In this document: positions 1 to 8,076 of the stretch, piece by piece
How the letters are laid out: each line of letters starts with the position of its first letter
Numbering within the stretch: position 1 is the first letter of the stretch
Notes under the pieces: generated by a model
The model's database searches: none
Seen by the model: only the letters and a program-made list of their open reading frames with translations
What the model was told of the DNA's origin: nothing
Assembly (NCBI GenBank): GCA_965657215.1
Contig: CBFHNR010000001.1
Coordinates: 1 to 64,000, forward strand
Length of the DNA: 64,000 nt
From: JAHEJA01 sp965657215
GTDB taxonomy: Bacteria > Pseudomonadota > Alphaproteobacteria > Rhodobacterales > Rhodobacteraceae
Direction of reading: 5' to 3'
Position numbers and translations under genes: made by a program

Positions 1-29
1 GCCCCCTTGGCCCAAGGCCAATTCCCCCA

Positions 30-53
30 GAGTATTTTTGACAAAGTTGAAGG
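30..53 (+). repeat. Dispersed intergenic repeat, copy 1
   Basis: This copy begins GAGTATTTTTGACAAAG and continues to TTGAAGG. Two diverged relatives lie at 3617-3640 and 27999-28020, all between genes. A short inverted repeat (TTGGCC at 7-12, GGCCAA at 16-21) precedes it, so it may sit at the 3' end of a gene left of the window. From memory, similar strings are scattered between genes in Rhodobacteraceae; I could not check this. Confidence 0.5.
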
Positions 54-108
54 TATAGGTTGAGTGCGGCTTGGCTTTTGGTTTAGCTTTGGGCCAAGGG
101 AGTATTTT

Positions 109-333
109 ATGTTGGAATTTTTAGTTGAAAATTGGAAATGGGCCATAGGTATTTTGATTGGCCTTCTTGGAGTATGGGCGACCTTTTATGTCGCGCGTCG
201 GGACAAGGCTAAATCAAATCGAAGCAAACAGTCCATTCTGGGTGGTGACTACAATGAACAAACCGCAAATGTGAAAAACGGCATAGAACAGAACATTTCA
301 AACGGGTCGCATAATAGGCAGCGTGCGGAATGA
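109..333 (+). CDS. Small single-pass membrane protein with Asn/Gln/Gly-rich tail (putative effector)
   Basis: The protein has 74 residues and I recognise no family. I start at ATG 109 because AAGGGAG sits just upstream; an in-frame GTG at 64 has no such support. Residues 9-29 form one hydrophobic segment rich in Trp, Ile, Leu and Gly, followed by the basic stretch R30-R31-D-K, so the tail is probably cytoplasmic. The tail (44-71) is polar and rich in Asn, Gln and Gly. It carries L44-G45-G46, E50-Q51-T52, N54 and Q61, spacing that recurs exactly at the start of the next protein. The stop overlaps the next start (ATGA at 330-333), so the two are translationally coupled. By analogy with bacterial amyloid-signalling pairs it could be a membrane effector triggered by its neighbour; that role is inference. 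Confidence 0.7.
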   Translation: MLEFLVENWKWAIGILIGLLGVWATFYVARRDKAKSNRSKQSILGGDYNEQTANVKNGIEQNISNGSHNRQRAE

Positions 334-1577
334 AACTAGGCGGCAAAAATACGGATCAAACGATCAATGATGGAAGTAATAACACCCAAGTCACGGGGGA
401 CTATACCCTTAATGGTATTACCTTTGAGGAGCATAAAAAAGCGATAGCTGAAAAAGATGTCAAAATAGAAAAGTTGATCGAGGAAAAGACACGTGCACTT
501 CAATCGGCTGAGCTTTCAAGCGATGCCATTGCGTCCTTAACCCAAGAACTGAATGAATTAAGGGATCAGCATGCGGCGTTGCGTAAAATGATTCAAGACC
601 CCGTCACGGCCTATCGGGAACATAAAGAACGCGAAACGCAGATAGGGAATGTTTTGTGTGATATTGGATCTTACAATGCGTTGGGTCACAGTCGTATTCA
701 AGCCGCATTGGATGATTTCAATGCTCTTGAGTATCAAACGGTGGATGATTTATTCGCTGAGCAAGAGCGACAGGGTATTTTAATTGCATTTAAGTCCGCT
801 ATGGGTCGCGGGCTAAATGCAGAAAACGCCGTTCGCTGGCACGACGCCTATGCCCATTACAAACGCGCTTATGATCTAACGGGGGACATCGAGGCGTTAA
901 GGGGGTACGCGCGAATGGCGTGGCACTTGGGAAAGCATCAACAAAGCCTTGAGCTTTGTGAAACTCAATTATCGCATGCTAAGGTTACCTATGGTGAGGA
1001 AAGTGAGCAGGTTGCAACAACCTTGAACAACTTAGGAATTCTACATCAAAATTTAGGACAATTTGACGAAGCAGAGCCGCTTTACCATCAAGCGATAGAG
1101 ATTGCTCGCAAGACGATTGGCGAAGATCATCCATATTTTGCTAGGCAATTAAACAATCTTGCGGCATTGTATGAGGATATGGGTCGGTATGCGGAGGCAG
1201 AACCGCTTTACCATCAAGCGATAGAGTTTGGTCGCAGGACGAGTGGGGAAGATCATCCAGACTTTGCCACGCGGCTCAACAATCTTGCGGGATTGTATCA
1301 GGCCATGGGTCGGTATAAGGAGGCCGAGCCGCTTTATCATCAAGCGATCGAGATTGATCGCAAGACGCTTGGGGAGGATCATCCAAACTTTGCCAAAAGG
1401 CTCAACAACATCGGATTTTTGTATTATTCTCAAGAGCGATTTTCTGAGGCGGCTCCTCTGCTCAAACAGGCCTTGGCGATCCGAGAGGCCAAGTTACCAG
1501 AGGGGCATGCTGATACGGAAGGCACAAGGCAATCACTTGAAAATCTCTACGCCAAACACCCCGAGCTGCGCGACTAA
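330..1577 (+). CDS. Kinesin-light-chain-type TPR protein with Asn/Gln-rich N-terminal motif
   Basis: The protein has 415 residues. Residues 1-30 are Asn/Gln/Gly-rich, with L3-G4-G5, D9-Q10-T11, N13 and Q20, matching the spacing in the tail of the preceding membrane protein. Residues about 33-105 look like a coiled coil with Glu/Lys/Leu heptads. From about residue 165 to the end come TPR units of the 42-residue kinesin-light-chain type, with repeated A-E-P-L-Y-H-Q-A-I-E and G-E-D-H-P. Such TPRs bind proteins or peptides, often as sensors. No nucleotide-binding, protease or nuclease domain is visible. It overlaps the upstream gene by ATGA, and its stop codon directly abuts the next ATG. Sampled base composition (25 of 60 G+C at 361-420) is lower than in the neighbouring murD region. 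Function unknown; sensor or scaffold is inference. Confidence 0.85.
   Translation: MKLGGKNTDQTINDGSNNTQVTGDYTLNGITFEEHKKAIAEKDVKIEKLIEEKTRALQSAELSSDAIASLTQELNELRDQHAALRKMIQDPVTAYREHKERETQIGNVLCDIGSYNALGHSRIQAALDDFNALEYQTVDDLFAEQERQGILIAFKSAMGRGLNAENAVRWHDAYAHYKRAYDLTGDIEALRGYARMAWHLGKHQQSLELCETQLSHAKVTYGEESEQVATTLNNLGILHQNLGQFDEAEPLYHQAIEIARKTIGEDHPYFARQLNNLAALYEDMGRYAEAEPLYHQAIEFGRRTSGEDHPDFATRLNNLAGLYQAMGRYKEAEPLYHQAIEIDRKTLGEDHPNFAKRLNNIGFLYYSQERFSEAAPLLKQALAIREAKLPEGHADTEGTRQSLENLYAKHPELRD
1076..1453 (+). repeat. Three 126-bp tandem repeats encoding TPR units
   Basis: A nearly identical 25-base string (…CCGCTTTACCATCAAGCG…) begins at 1076, 1202 and 1328, exactly 126 bases apart. Each unit encodes 42 residues of kinesin-light-chain-type TPR. 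The closeness at DNA level points to recent duplication, and the array could gain or lose units by recombination. Confidence 0.85.
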
Positions 1578-2108
1578 ATGGATCGGTTTGTTGTTGTGGA
1601 TGTGGAGACCGCCAATCGGTCGCGGGCGTCGATTTGTCAGATTGGGCTTGTCGTCGTTGAGGGGGGCGTCATTGTGGATGAGGTTCAGACCTTGATCGAT
1701 CCTGATCAGGTATTTGATCCCATGAACATCGCAATTCACGGCATCACGCCTGAGGATGTGCGCGCCGCGCCGACCTTTGCACGCGGGTTTGAAGGGATTG
1801 AGAGCTATTTTTACGGACACCCCGTTTTGGGCCATTCCAATTTCGACAAGGGCGCCTTTCGCGCGGAATTTGCGCGGTGGGGGTTCCCCGTGGGCGATAT
1901 TCATTGGGGGGATACGATCCCGATTATCCGCAAAGGCTTTCCCAAGCTTGAGGGGGGCTATTCGTTGAAAAACCTCACGGCGCATTTTGGGATCCGCTTT
2001 CGCCATCATGACGCGTTAGAAGATGCGCGCGCGGCGGCGCAGATAACCATACGGGCGCTTGAACATATCGAAGGCACGCCGTGGGAGGTTATGAAGTTTC
2101 GCGTATGA
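1578..2108 (+). CDS. DEDDh-family 3'-5' exonuclease
   Basis: This is a 176-residue single-domain exonuclease of the DnaQ/DNA polymerase III epsilon fold. The three metal-binding motifs are visible: D-V-E-T-A-N near residue 8 (DxE), H-S-N-F-D near residue 90 (second Asp), and H-D-A-L-E-D near residue 145 (H-x4-D of the DEDDh subclass). The family removes nucleotides from 3' ends of DNA or RNA. The ATG follows the stop of the TPR gene with no intervening base, so the two are probably translated from one message. Its composition is closer to the chromosome average than that of the TPR gene. It could be a housekeeping exonuclease next to an inserted pair, or part of that cassette. Confidence 0.85.
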   Translation: MDRFVVVDVETANRSRASICQIGLVVVEGGVIVDEVQTLIDPDQVFDPMNIAIHGITPEDVRAAPTFARGFEGIESYFYGHPVLGHSNFDKGAFRAEFARWGFPVGDIHWGDTIPIIRKGFPKLEGGYSLKNLTAHFGIRFRHHDALEDARAAAQITIRALEHIEGTPWEVMKFRV

Positions 2109-2171
2109 TTTTGCTTGAGTGCCCGTGGTCTCCGTTCTAGGACAGGGGACAGGTTAGAGGAGGGGCATCAC

Positions 2172-3578
2172 ATGATCACAGCGCAACAGGTTTCAGGACA
2201 GAGGATTGCCGTGCTTGGGCTTGGGCGATCTGGGATAAGTGCTGCGCGCTCTTTGCGGGCCGGTGGCGCCGAGGTGTTGGTCTGGGATGACATGGAGGGC
2301 GCGCGCGATGCGGCGCGTGCTGAGGGGTTTGAGCCCGTGGATTTGGCCCGTGTGGATTGGTCCGAAGTGGATAGTTTGATCCTATCGCCGGGGATTGCGC
2401 ATCTTTACCCTGCGCCGCATGCGATTGTGGCGGCGGCTTTGGCGGCAGGGGTGCCTGTGGATAACGACATTGGCGTGTTTTTCCGATCCGTGGCCACGCA
2501 GGAGTGGGATAATTACGCGGTCAGTCCCAAGGTTATTGCGGTCACAGGGTCGAACGGGAAATCGACGACGTCGGCCTTGATCCATCATATTTTGGCGGAA
2601 TGCGGCAAGGGGTCTCAGTTGGCCGGCAATATTGGGCGCGGCATATTGGATATTGATCCCCCCGAAGATGGGGGCGTGGTTGTGGTTGAATTGTCGTCCT
2701 ATCAAGCGGATTTGGCGCGGGCTTTGACGCCTGATGTGGCTGTGTTCACCAATTTGTCCGAGGATCATTTGGATCGCCACAGTGGGATGGGCGGCTATTT
2801 CGCAGCCAAGCGGCGGTTGTTTGCGGAAGGGGGGCCAGATCGCGCGATTGTTGGTGTGGATGAAGCAGAGGGCGCGTTTATGGCGGGTCAATTGGCGCAA
2901 TCCGCGCAAGATGATCGGGTGATCCGAATTTCGGTGACCCAAAAGCTGGATCATTTCGGGTGGTCAGTGTTTGTGCGCAAAGGGTTCTTGGCTGAGTATC
3001 GCAAGGGTCGCCAAGTGGCCTCGATCGATCTGCGTGCCATGACGGGGTTGCCGGGTGTGCATAATCATCAAAACGCCTGTGCGGCCTATGCGGCTTGTCG
3101 CAGCGTTGGCATCGCCCCGCGGATGATTGAGCAAGCGATGGAGACCTATGCCGGTCTCCCGCATCGCTCGCAAACCATTGCAGAGGCGGGCGGCGTGCGT
3201 TTTGTGAATGACAGCAAAGCGACGAATGTGGAGAGCGCGAAAATGGCGCTGCGGGCATTCAAGAACATCCGCTGGATTTGCGGTGGGCTGGAAAAAGAGG
3301 GCGGCTTGGATGCGCTCTCGGGCGAAGTTGATCAGGTGAAAAAGGCCTATGTCATTGGGCGAGAGGCCTCAGGCTTTGCTATGCAACTAAGCTGTGACGC
3401 GGCTATCTGCACCACCATGCAAGCGGCGGTGCAACAGGCATGGGCTGAGGCAGAAGAGGGCGATGTAATCCTGCTGGCCCCTGCGGCGGCGAGTTTTGAT
3501 CAATACGACAATTTCGAACAACGCGGTGATGATTTCATTGCGCAGGTGCGGGCGGTATTAGCACATCCAGACGCGTAA
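2172..3578 (+). CDS. murD: UDP-N-acetylmuramoylalanine--D-glutamate ligase
   Basis: MurD adds D-glutamate to UDP-MurNAc-L-Ala in the cytoplasmic phase of peptidoglycan synthesis. The 468-residue protein has an N-terminal Rossmann-like domain with G-L-G-R-S-G, the Mur ligase P-loop G-S-N-G-K-S-T near residue 127, and a C-terminal domain with N-D-S-K-A-T-N, the normal length and order for the family. I start at ATG 2172, which has AGAGGAGG in front; the frame is open upstream to 2115 without conserved sequence. It begins the dcw block, but a reverse-strand gene separates it from ftsW. Confidence 0.95.
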   Translation: MITAQQVSGQRIAVLGLGRSGISAARSLRAGGAEVLVWDDMEGARDAARAEGFEPVDLARVDWSEVDSLILSPGIAHLYPAPHAIVAAALAAGVPVDNDIGVFFRSVATQEWDNYAVSPKVIAVTGSNGKSTTSALIHHILAECGKGSQLAGNIGRGILDIDPPEDGGVVVVELSSYQADLARALTPDVAVFTNLSEDHLDRHSGMGGYFAAKRRLFAEGGPDRAIVGVDEAEGAFMAGQLAQSAQDDRVIRISVTQKLDHFGWSVFVRKGFLAEYRKGRQVASIDLRAMTGLPGVHNHQNACAAYAACRSVGIAPRMIEQAMETYAGLPHRSQTIAEAGGVRFVNDSKATNVESAKMALRAFKNIRWICGGLEKEGGLDALSGEVDQVKKAYVIGREASGFAMQLSCDAAICTTMQAAVQQAWAEAEEGDVILLAPAAASFDQYDNFEQRGDDFIAQVRAVLAHPDA

Positions 3579-3616
3579 GCTGCGAATGTCACGCTCCCTT
3601 GCGCGTCTTGGAATTT

Positions 3617-3640
3617 GAGTATTTGGGGCAAAAGTGAAGG
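3617..3640 (+). repeat. Dispersed intergenic repeat, copy 3 (diverged)
   Basis: The string GAGTATTTGGGGCAAAAG followed by TGAAGG resembles the copies at 30-53 and 27999-28020. It lies in the 68-base gap between the convergent murD and flavoprotein genes. Confidence 0.4.
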
Positions 3641-3646
3641 GGAGGC

Positions 3647-4819
3647 TTACGCCCCAATGGCCTGACCTGCGGCCCAGCCTGAGGACCAGGCCCATTGGAA
3701 GTTATAGCCACCGAGCCAGCCTGTGACATCCACCGCTTCGCCGATGAAGTAGAGGCCTTTGGTGGTTTTGCTTTCCATGGTTTTGGACGAGAGCGCGTCT
3801 GTGTCGATGCCACCCAAGGTGACTTCGGCGGTGCGATAGCCTTCGCTTCCGTTGGGGCGCAGGGACCAGTGTTTGAGTTCTGCCTCCAGCGCATCAAGGC
3901 GTTTATCGGACCAATCGGCCAAGTTGCCAGACAGGTCGAAGATATCGGCTAAATAGTCAACCAAACGCGCGGGTAAATGTGTGGCCAATTCCGTGGTGAA
4001 ATTGCGCCGCCCGTAGGCTTGGCGTTGCTCTTTTAGATGCGCAAAGGCGGCTGAGTTTGGGAGGAGATCAACATGGATGTCTTGGCCCTCTTGCCAATAG
4101 CTTGAGGCCTGTAAAATTGCGGGACCAGAGAGGCCGCGATGGGTAAAGAGCAAGGCTTCATCAAAGGCGGGGCCATTGGCGGTGATGCGGCTGGGTGTGG
4201 CGATACCTGCCAAAGATTTAAAGCGATCCTCGCCAAAGGTCAGCGGAACAAGGCCAGGGCGGGTGTCGGTGACGGGGATGTTGAATTGGCGCGCGATATC
4301 ATAGGCCAACCCTGTGGCCCCCATTTTGGGAATGGATTTGCCCCCTGTTGCAACAACTAAGTTTTCGCATGAGAGGTCCACGGGCTGGCCATCCTTGAGA
4401 AGGGTAAGGTCAAAGCCGCTGTCGGTTTTGGTGATGCTCTCAACAGATGTCTTGAGCCACAGATGCGCACCTGTGGCATCCATTTCTGCGCGCAGCATTG
4501 TAATGATCTCTTTGGCAGAGGTATCGCAGAAGAGTTGCCCCAATGTTTTCTCATGATAGGCTATCCCATGGCGATTGACCAAGTCGAGGAAATCCCATTG
4601 GGTGTATCGTTTCAGCGCGGATTTCGCGAAATGGGGATTGTTTGAGATGAAATTCTCTGCACTCGCGTAGAGGTTGGTAAAATTACAGCGCCCCCCGCCC
4701 GAGATACGGATCTTTTCCCCCGCCGCTTTGGCATGATCAATGACCAAGGCCCCTTGGGTTTGAGTTGCGCACATCATACCAGCTGCGCCGGCGCCGAGAA
4801 TGATCGTTTTATATACCAT
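3647..4819 (-). CDS. HI0933/YhiN-family FAD-dependent oxidoreductase
   Basis: The 390-residue flavoprotein begins with a dinucleotide-binding motif (I-L-G-A-G-A-A-G, residues 7-14). It has the family signature G-G-G-R-C-N-F-T-N near residue 41 and a C-terminal FAD-contacting block containing G-E-A-V-D-V-T-G and G-G-Y-N-F-Q-W-A. Homologues are annotated as HI0933-like flavoproteins or aminoacetone-oxidase-family proteins; the substrate is not known. It lies on the opposite strand between murD and ftsW, convergent with murD and divergent from ftsW, so it interrupts the dcw block. No sign of decay. Confidence 0.9.
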   Translation of the reverse strand: MVYKTIILGAGAAGMMCATQTQGALVIDHAKAAGEKIRISGGGRCNFTNLYASAENFISNNPHFAKSALKRYTQWDFLDLVNRHGIAYHEKTLGQLFCDTSAKEIITMLRAEMDATGAHLWLKTSVESITKTDSGFDLTLLKDGQPVDLSCENLVVATGGKSIPKMGATGLAYDIARQFNIPVTDTRPGLVPLTFGEDRFKSLAGIATPSRITANGPAFDEALLFTHRGLSGPAILQASSYWQEGQDIHVDLLPNSAAFAHLKEQRQAYGRRNFTTELATHLPARLVDYLADIFDLSGNLADWSDKRLDALEAELKHWSLRPNGSEGYRTAEVTLGGIDTDALSSKTMESKTTKGLYFIGEAVDVTGWLGGYNFQWAWSSGWAAGQAIGA

Positions 4820-4956
4820 GTTGCAGGGGTGACTCTTTTGGTTAGGAAATTCAAGAGGAAAGACTTTTTTATGGCAATGTCAGATTTTTTTGGTTACTCT
4901 ATTAGGAAATGACCCCGAAAACGGGGCAAATGTCAGAGGCAGAGTAGGCAGTACCC

Positions 4957-5535
4957 ATGACTGAGATGGTCTATGGTTCTATATCCGTTGAACGCGGAGA
5001 ACCGATTTTACCCAAATGGTGGCGCACAATCGACAAATGGACGATGTTTTCGATCCTATTGTTGTTTAGCNNNNNNNNNNNNNNNNNNNNNNNNNNNNNN
5101 NNNNNNNNNNNNNNNNNNNNNNNNNNNNNNNNNNNNNNNNNNNNNNNNNNNNNNNNNNNNNNNNNNNNCCTGCCAGATGCGCATACAGATTTCATTATTG
5201 CCGTTGCTGCTGAGGAATATGGATTTGTGCTTGTTGCCTTAATTATCGCAATTTACGCGGGAATTGTCCTATCTTCATTTATGCGCTTGATGCGCGAACG
5301 GGATCCCTTTATCCGCTTGGCCGGAACCGGTCTGGTGGCGATGTTCGGCATTCAAGCAGTCATTAATATGGGTGTTGCTGTGCGGATGTTACCGGCCAAG
5401 GGAATGACCTTGCCATTCGTGAGTTATGGGGGGTCGTCCTTGATTGCAGGGGGTATAGCAATAGGGATGCTGCTTGCCTTTACACGTGCACGCCCTCAAA
5501 AGGACGTGAGCGATATTCTGACAGGGGGATATTGA
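4957..5535 (+). CDS. ftsW: Peptidoglycan glycosyltransferase FtsW, interrupted by an assembly gap
   Basis: FtsW is the SEDS-family septal peptidoglycan polymerase. The first 38 residues (ending D-K-W-T-M-F-S-I-L-L-L-F-S) match the N-terminus and first membrane helix. After the Ns, 122 residues match the C-terminal third, with L-P-D-A-H-T-D-F, A-E-E-Y-G-F, L-P-A-K-G-M-T-L-P-F-V-S-Y-G-G-S-S and terminal helices. A family member has about 380-410 residues, so roughly 225-230 residues are missing, far more than the 33 codons covered by Ns. The gene is almost certainly intact in the organism. Its stop overlaps the murG start (TGATG). Confidence 0.9.
   Translation: MTEMVYGSISVERGEPILPKWWRTIDKWTMFSILLLFSXXXXXXXXXXXXXXXXXXXXXXXXXXXXXXXXXLPDAHTDFIIAVAAEEYGFVLVALIIAIYAGIVLSSFMRLMRERDPFIRLAGTGLVAMFGIQAVINMGVAVRMLPAKGMTLPFVSYGGSSLIAGGIAIGMLLAFTRARPQKDVSDILTGGY
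5071..5168. other. Assembly gap (98 Ns) inside ftsW
   Basis: There are 98 consecutive Ns. The reading frame happens to continue across them, but comparison with the usual FtsW length suggests that about 680 bases are missing, so the N count is not to scale. Coordinates to the right are probably too small by several hundred bases relative to the real chromosome. Confidence 0.95.
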
Positions 5536-6638
5536 TGTCATCTGGACCGTTATTGGTATTGGCCGCCGGAGGGACGGGCGGACATATGTTTCCAGCTCAA
5601 GCTTTGGCAGAAGAAATGTTGGGCCGAGGATGGCGGGTCAAACTGACAACGGACCCTCGCGGCGCACGCTATGTTGGCGGATTTCCAGAGGCCGTTCAGA
5701 TTGATGTCTTGAATTCAAGCACCTTTGCGCGTGGTGGATTGGTGGCAAAACTGACAACACCGTTCAAAATCGCAAGCGGCACCTTGAGCGCGATTTTCAA
5801 AATGCGCCGAGATCGCCCGTCTGCGGTCGTTGGCTTTGGTGGCTATCCGTCTATTCCTGCGCTTGCGGCGGCAACTATCATGCGTTTGCCGCGTATGATC
5901 CATGAACAAAACGGCGTTTTGGGGCGGGTCAATCAGCTGTTTGCCAAACGCGTGGATCGGATTGCCTGTGGGACATGGCCCACAGAAATGACTGATGACT
6001 TGCCTGCGGAGCACGTCGGCAATCCTGTGCGAAGCGCCATCGCGCACAGAGCAGGGGCAGGTTACATTGTGCCCGGTGACTATCCGATGCTGATCTTGGT
6101 TATGGGCGGATCGCAAGGCGCGCGTATCCTATCCGATGTTGTGCCTGAGGCGATTGCCAACCTTCCCGAAGATATCAAAGCGCATCTGCGCGTCGCTCAT
6201 CAAGCGCGCGACGAAGATAACGCGCGCGTGACCCAAGCCTACAGCGATGCGGGCATTTCCGCTGAGGTCAAACCGTTCTTTAGCAATGTCCCTGACCTCA
6301 TGAGCGAAGCGCAACTTGTGATCACCCGTTCAGGGGCCTCGACCATTGCTGACCTCTCTGCTATTGGGCGGCCCTCTATCCTTGTTCCTCTGGCGGCTGC
6401 AATCCGCGATGAGCAAACCGCCAACGCGCGTGGCTTGGTTGAGGCGGGCGCGGCGATTTTGATGCCGGAATCTCAGTTCACGCCAGACACCCTGAGCGAT
6501 CAAATCGTGATGGTCCTAGAAAATCCCGATGCGGCCAATAAAATGGCCCAAGCCGCCCTCACATGTGGGCTCCCACAGGCGGCGCATACCTTGGCCGATA
6601 TGGTCGTCACACTTAGCACACAAAAGTCCCCATCATGA
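5535..6638 (+). CDS. murG: UDP-GlcNAc:lipid I N-acetylglucosaminyltransferase
   Basis: MurG transfers GlcNAc from UDP-GlcNAc to lipid I at the inner face of the cytoplasmic membrane, making lipid II. The 367-residue GT-B enzyme starts with the glycine-rich loop A-A-G-G-T-G-G-H, has H-E-Q-N-G-V-L-G-R-V-N near residue 120, V-M-G-G-S-Q-G-A near residue 190, and the donor-site region T-R-S-G-A-S-T-I-A-D near residue 262. I use ATG 5535, which overlaps the ftsW stop; a TTG one codon upstream is possible. The stop overlaps the murC start (ATGA). Confidence 0.95.
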   Translation: MSSGPLLVLAAGGTGGHMFPAQALAEEMLGRGWRVKLTTDPRGARYVGGFPEAVQIDVLNSSTFARGGLVAKLTTPFKIASGTLSAIFKMRRDRPSAVVGFGGYPSIPALAAATIMRLPRMIHEQNGVLGRVNQLFAKRVDRIACGTWPTEMTDDLPAEHVGNPVRSAIAHRAGAGYIVPGDYPMLILVMGGSQGARILSDVVPEAIANLPEDIKAHLRVAHQARDEDNARVTQAYSDAGISAEVKPFFSNVPDLMSEAQLVITRSGASTIADLSAIGRPSILVPLAAAIRDEQTANARGLVEAGAAILMPESQFTPDTLSDQIVMVLENPDAANKMAQAALTCGLPQAAHTLADMVVTLSTQKSPS

Positions 6639-8035
6639 ACGCAGCTGTTACCAAACTTCCCACCGATGTCGGTCCGATTCACTTTGTAGGCATTGGCGGC
6701 ATTGGCATGTCGGGCATTGCCGAAGTCCTCTTGAACCTTGGATATCAAGTCCAAGGCTCCGACCTCAAAGCGTCCAAAATCACCGACCGCTTGGCAAAAC
6801 TCGGCGCAACGATCTTTGAAGGACAGCGGGCCGAAAATATCGAAGGGGCCGCAGTCATCGTGATCTCTTCGGCGATCAAATCGGGGAATGCGGAACTGGA
6901 CGCGGCCCGCCTAAGCGGCATGCCCGTTGTACGGCGTGCGGAAATGTTGGCCGAGCTGATGCGCCTCAAATCCAATGTCGCCGTGGCAGGAACCCATGGC
7001 AAAACGACGACAACGACGATGGTCGCCACGCTCTTGGATGCAGGCAAGCTTGATCCGACGGTGATCAACGGTGGCATCATCCATGCCTATGGATCCAATG
7101 CGCGGATGGGCCAAGGCGAATGGATGGTTGTCGAAGCGGATGAAAGCGACGGCACCTTTAACCGCCTGCCTGCGACCATCGCGATTGTGACCAATATCGA
7201 TCCTGAACATATGGAGCATTGGGGCGATTTCGACACCCTGCGCCAAGGGTTCTTGGATTTTGTCTCAAACATCCCGTTCTACGGGCTCGCGGTGTGCTGC
7301 ACCGATCACCCAGAGGTCCAAGCCTTGGTTGGCAAGATCACCGATCGCCGCGTGGTGACCTATGGCTTTAACGCCCAAGCGGACGTGCGCGCCATTAACC
7401 TTACCTACAAAAGCGGGATCGCGCATTTCGACATCGCGCTGCAATCCGAGGATCGCGTGATCGAAGGCTGCACCCTGCCGATGCCCGGGGATCATAACGT
7501 GTCAAACGCCTTGTCCGCTGTGGCGGTGGCGCGTCACCTCGGGATGAAGCTGGATGAAATCCGCACCGCCCTGCATGAATTCAAAGGCGTCAATCGCCGC
7601 TTTACCAAAGTGGGCGAAGTGGGCGGGGTCACGATCATTGATGACTATGGCCACCACCCCGTAGAAATCGCCGCCGTCCTCAAGGCCGCGCGCCAATCAA
7701 CAGAGGGACGCGTGATTGCTGTGCACCAACCGCACCGCTATTCCCGTCTGCATTCCCTGTTTGATGATTTCTGCGCCTGTTTCAATGACGCCGATGTGGT
7801 CGCCATTGCCGAAGTCTTTGCCGCAGGCGAAGACCCGATTGACGGCGCAGGCCGCGATGATCTGGTCGCAGGCCTCATCCGCCACGGCCACCGCCATGCA
7901 CGCGCTATTGTGTCAGAGGATGATCTGGAACGTTTGGTGCGCGAACAGGCAAAACCGGGCGATATGGTCGTCTGCCTCGGGGCAGGCACGATTAGCACAT
8001 GGGCCAATGGCCTGCCTGAGCGTCTAAAGGGCTAA
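6635..8035 (+). CDS. murC: UDP-N-acetylmuramate--L-alanine ligase
   Basis: MurC adds the first amino acid, L-alanine, to UDP-MurNAc. The 466-residue protein has G-I-G-G-I-G-M-S-G-I-A in the N-terminal nucleotide-sugar domain, the P-loop A-G-T-H-G-K-T-T-T near residue 118, and D-D-Y-G-H-H-P-V-E with Q-P-H-R-Y-S-R in the C-terminal domain, all typical. Start and murG stop overlap as ATGA. Composition is high in G+C (39 of 60 bases at 7801-7860), in contrast to the next gene. Confidence 0.96.
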   Translation: MNAAVTKLPTDVGPIHFVGIGGIGMSGIAEVLLNLGYQVQGSDLKASKITDRLAKLGATIFEGQRAENIEGAAVIVISSAIKSGNAELDAARLSGMPVVRRAEMLAELMRLKSNVAVAGTHGKTTTTTMVATLLDAGKLDPTVINGGIIHAYGSNARMGQGEWMVVEADESDGTFNRLPATIAIVTNIDPEHMEHWGDFDTLRQGFLDFVSNIPFYGLAVCCTDHPEVQALVGKITDRRVVTYGFNAQADVRAINLTYKSGIAHFDIALQSEDRVIEGCTLPMPGDHNVSNALSAVAVARHLGMKLDEIRTALHEFKGVNRRFTKVGEVGGVTIIDDYGHHPVEIAAVLKAARQSTEGRVIAVHQPHRYSRLHSLFDDFCACFNDADVVAIAEVFAAGEDPIDGAGRDDLVAGLIRHGHRHARAIVSEDDLERLVREQAKPGDMVVCLGAGTISTWANGLPERLKG

Positions 8036-8076
8036 TACCCCTTTTCAGGTTGCACAGCTTATGACACACTCACCTC

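Noticed and set aside
1076..1453. CRISPR-like array
   Set aside because: The 126-base repeats are coding TPR units with no unique spacers.
4957..5535. ftsW as a pseudogene or shortened gene
   Set aside because: The missing part coincides with the N run and both ends are intact and in frame.
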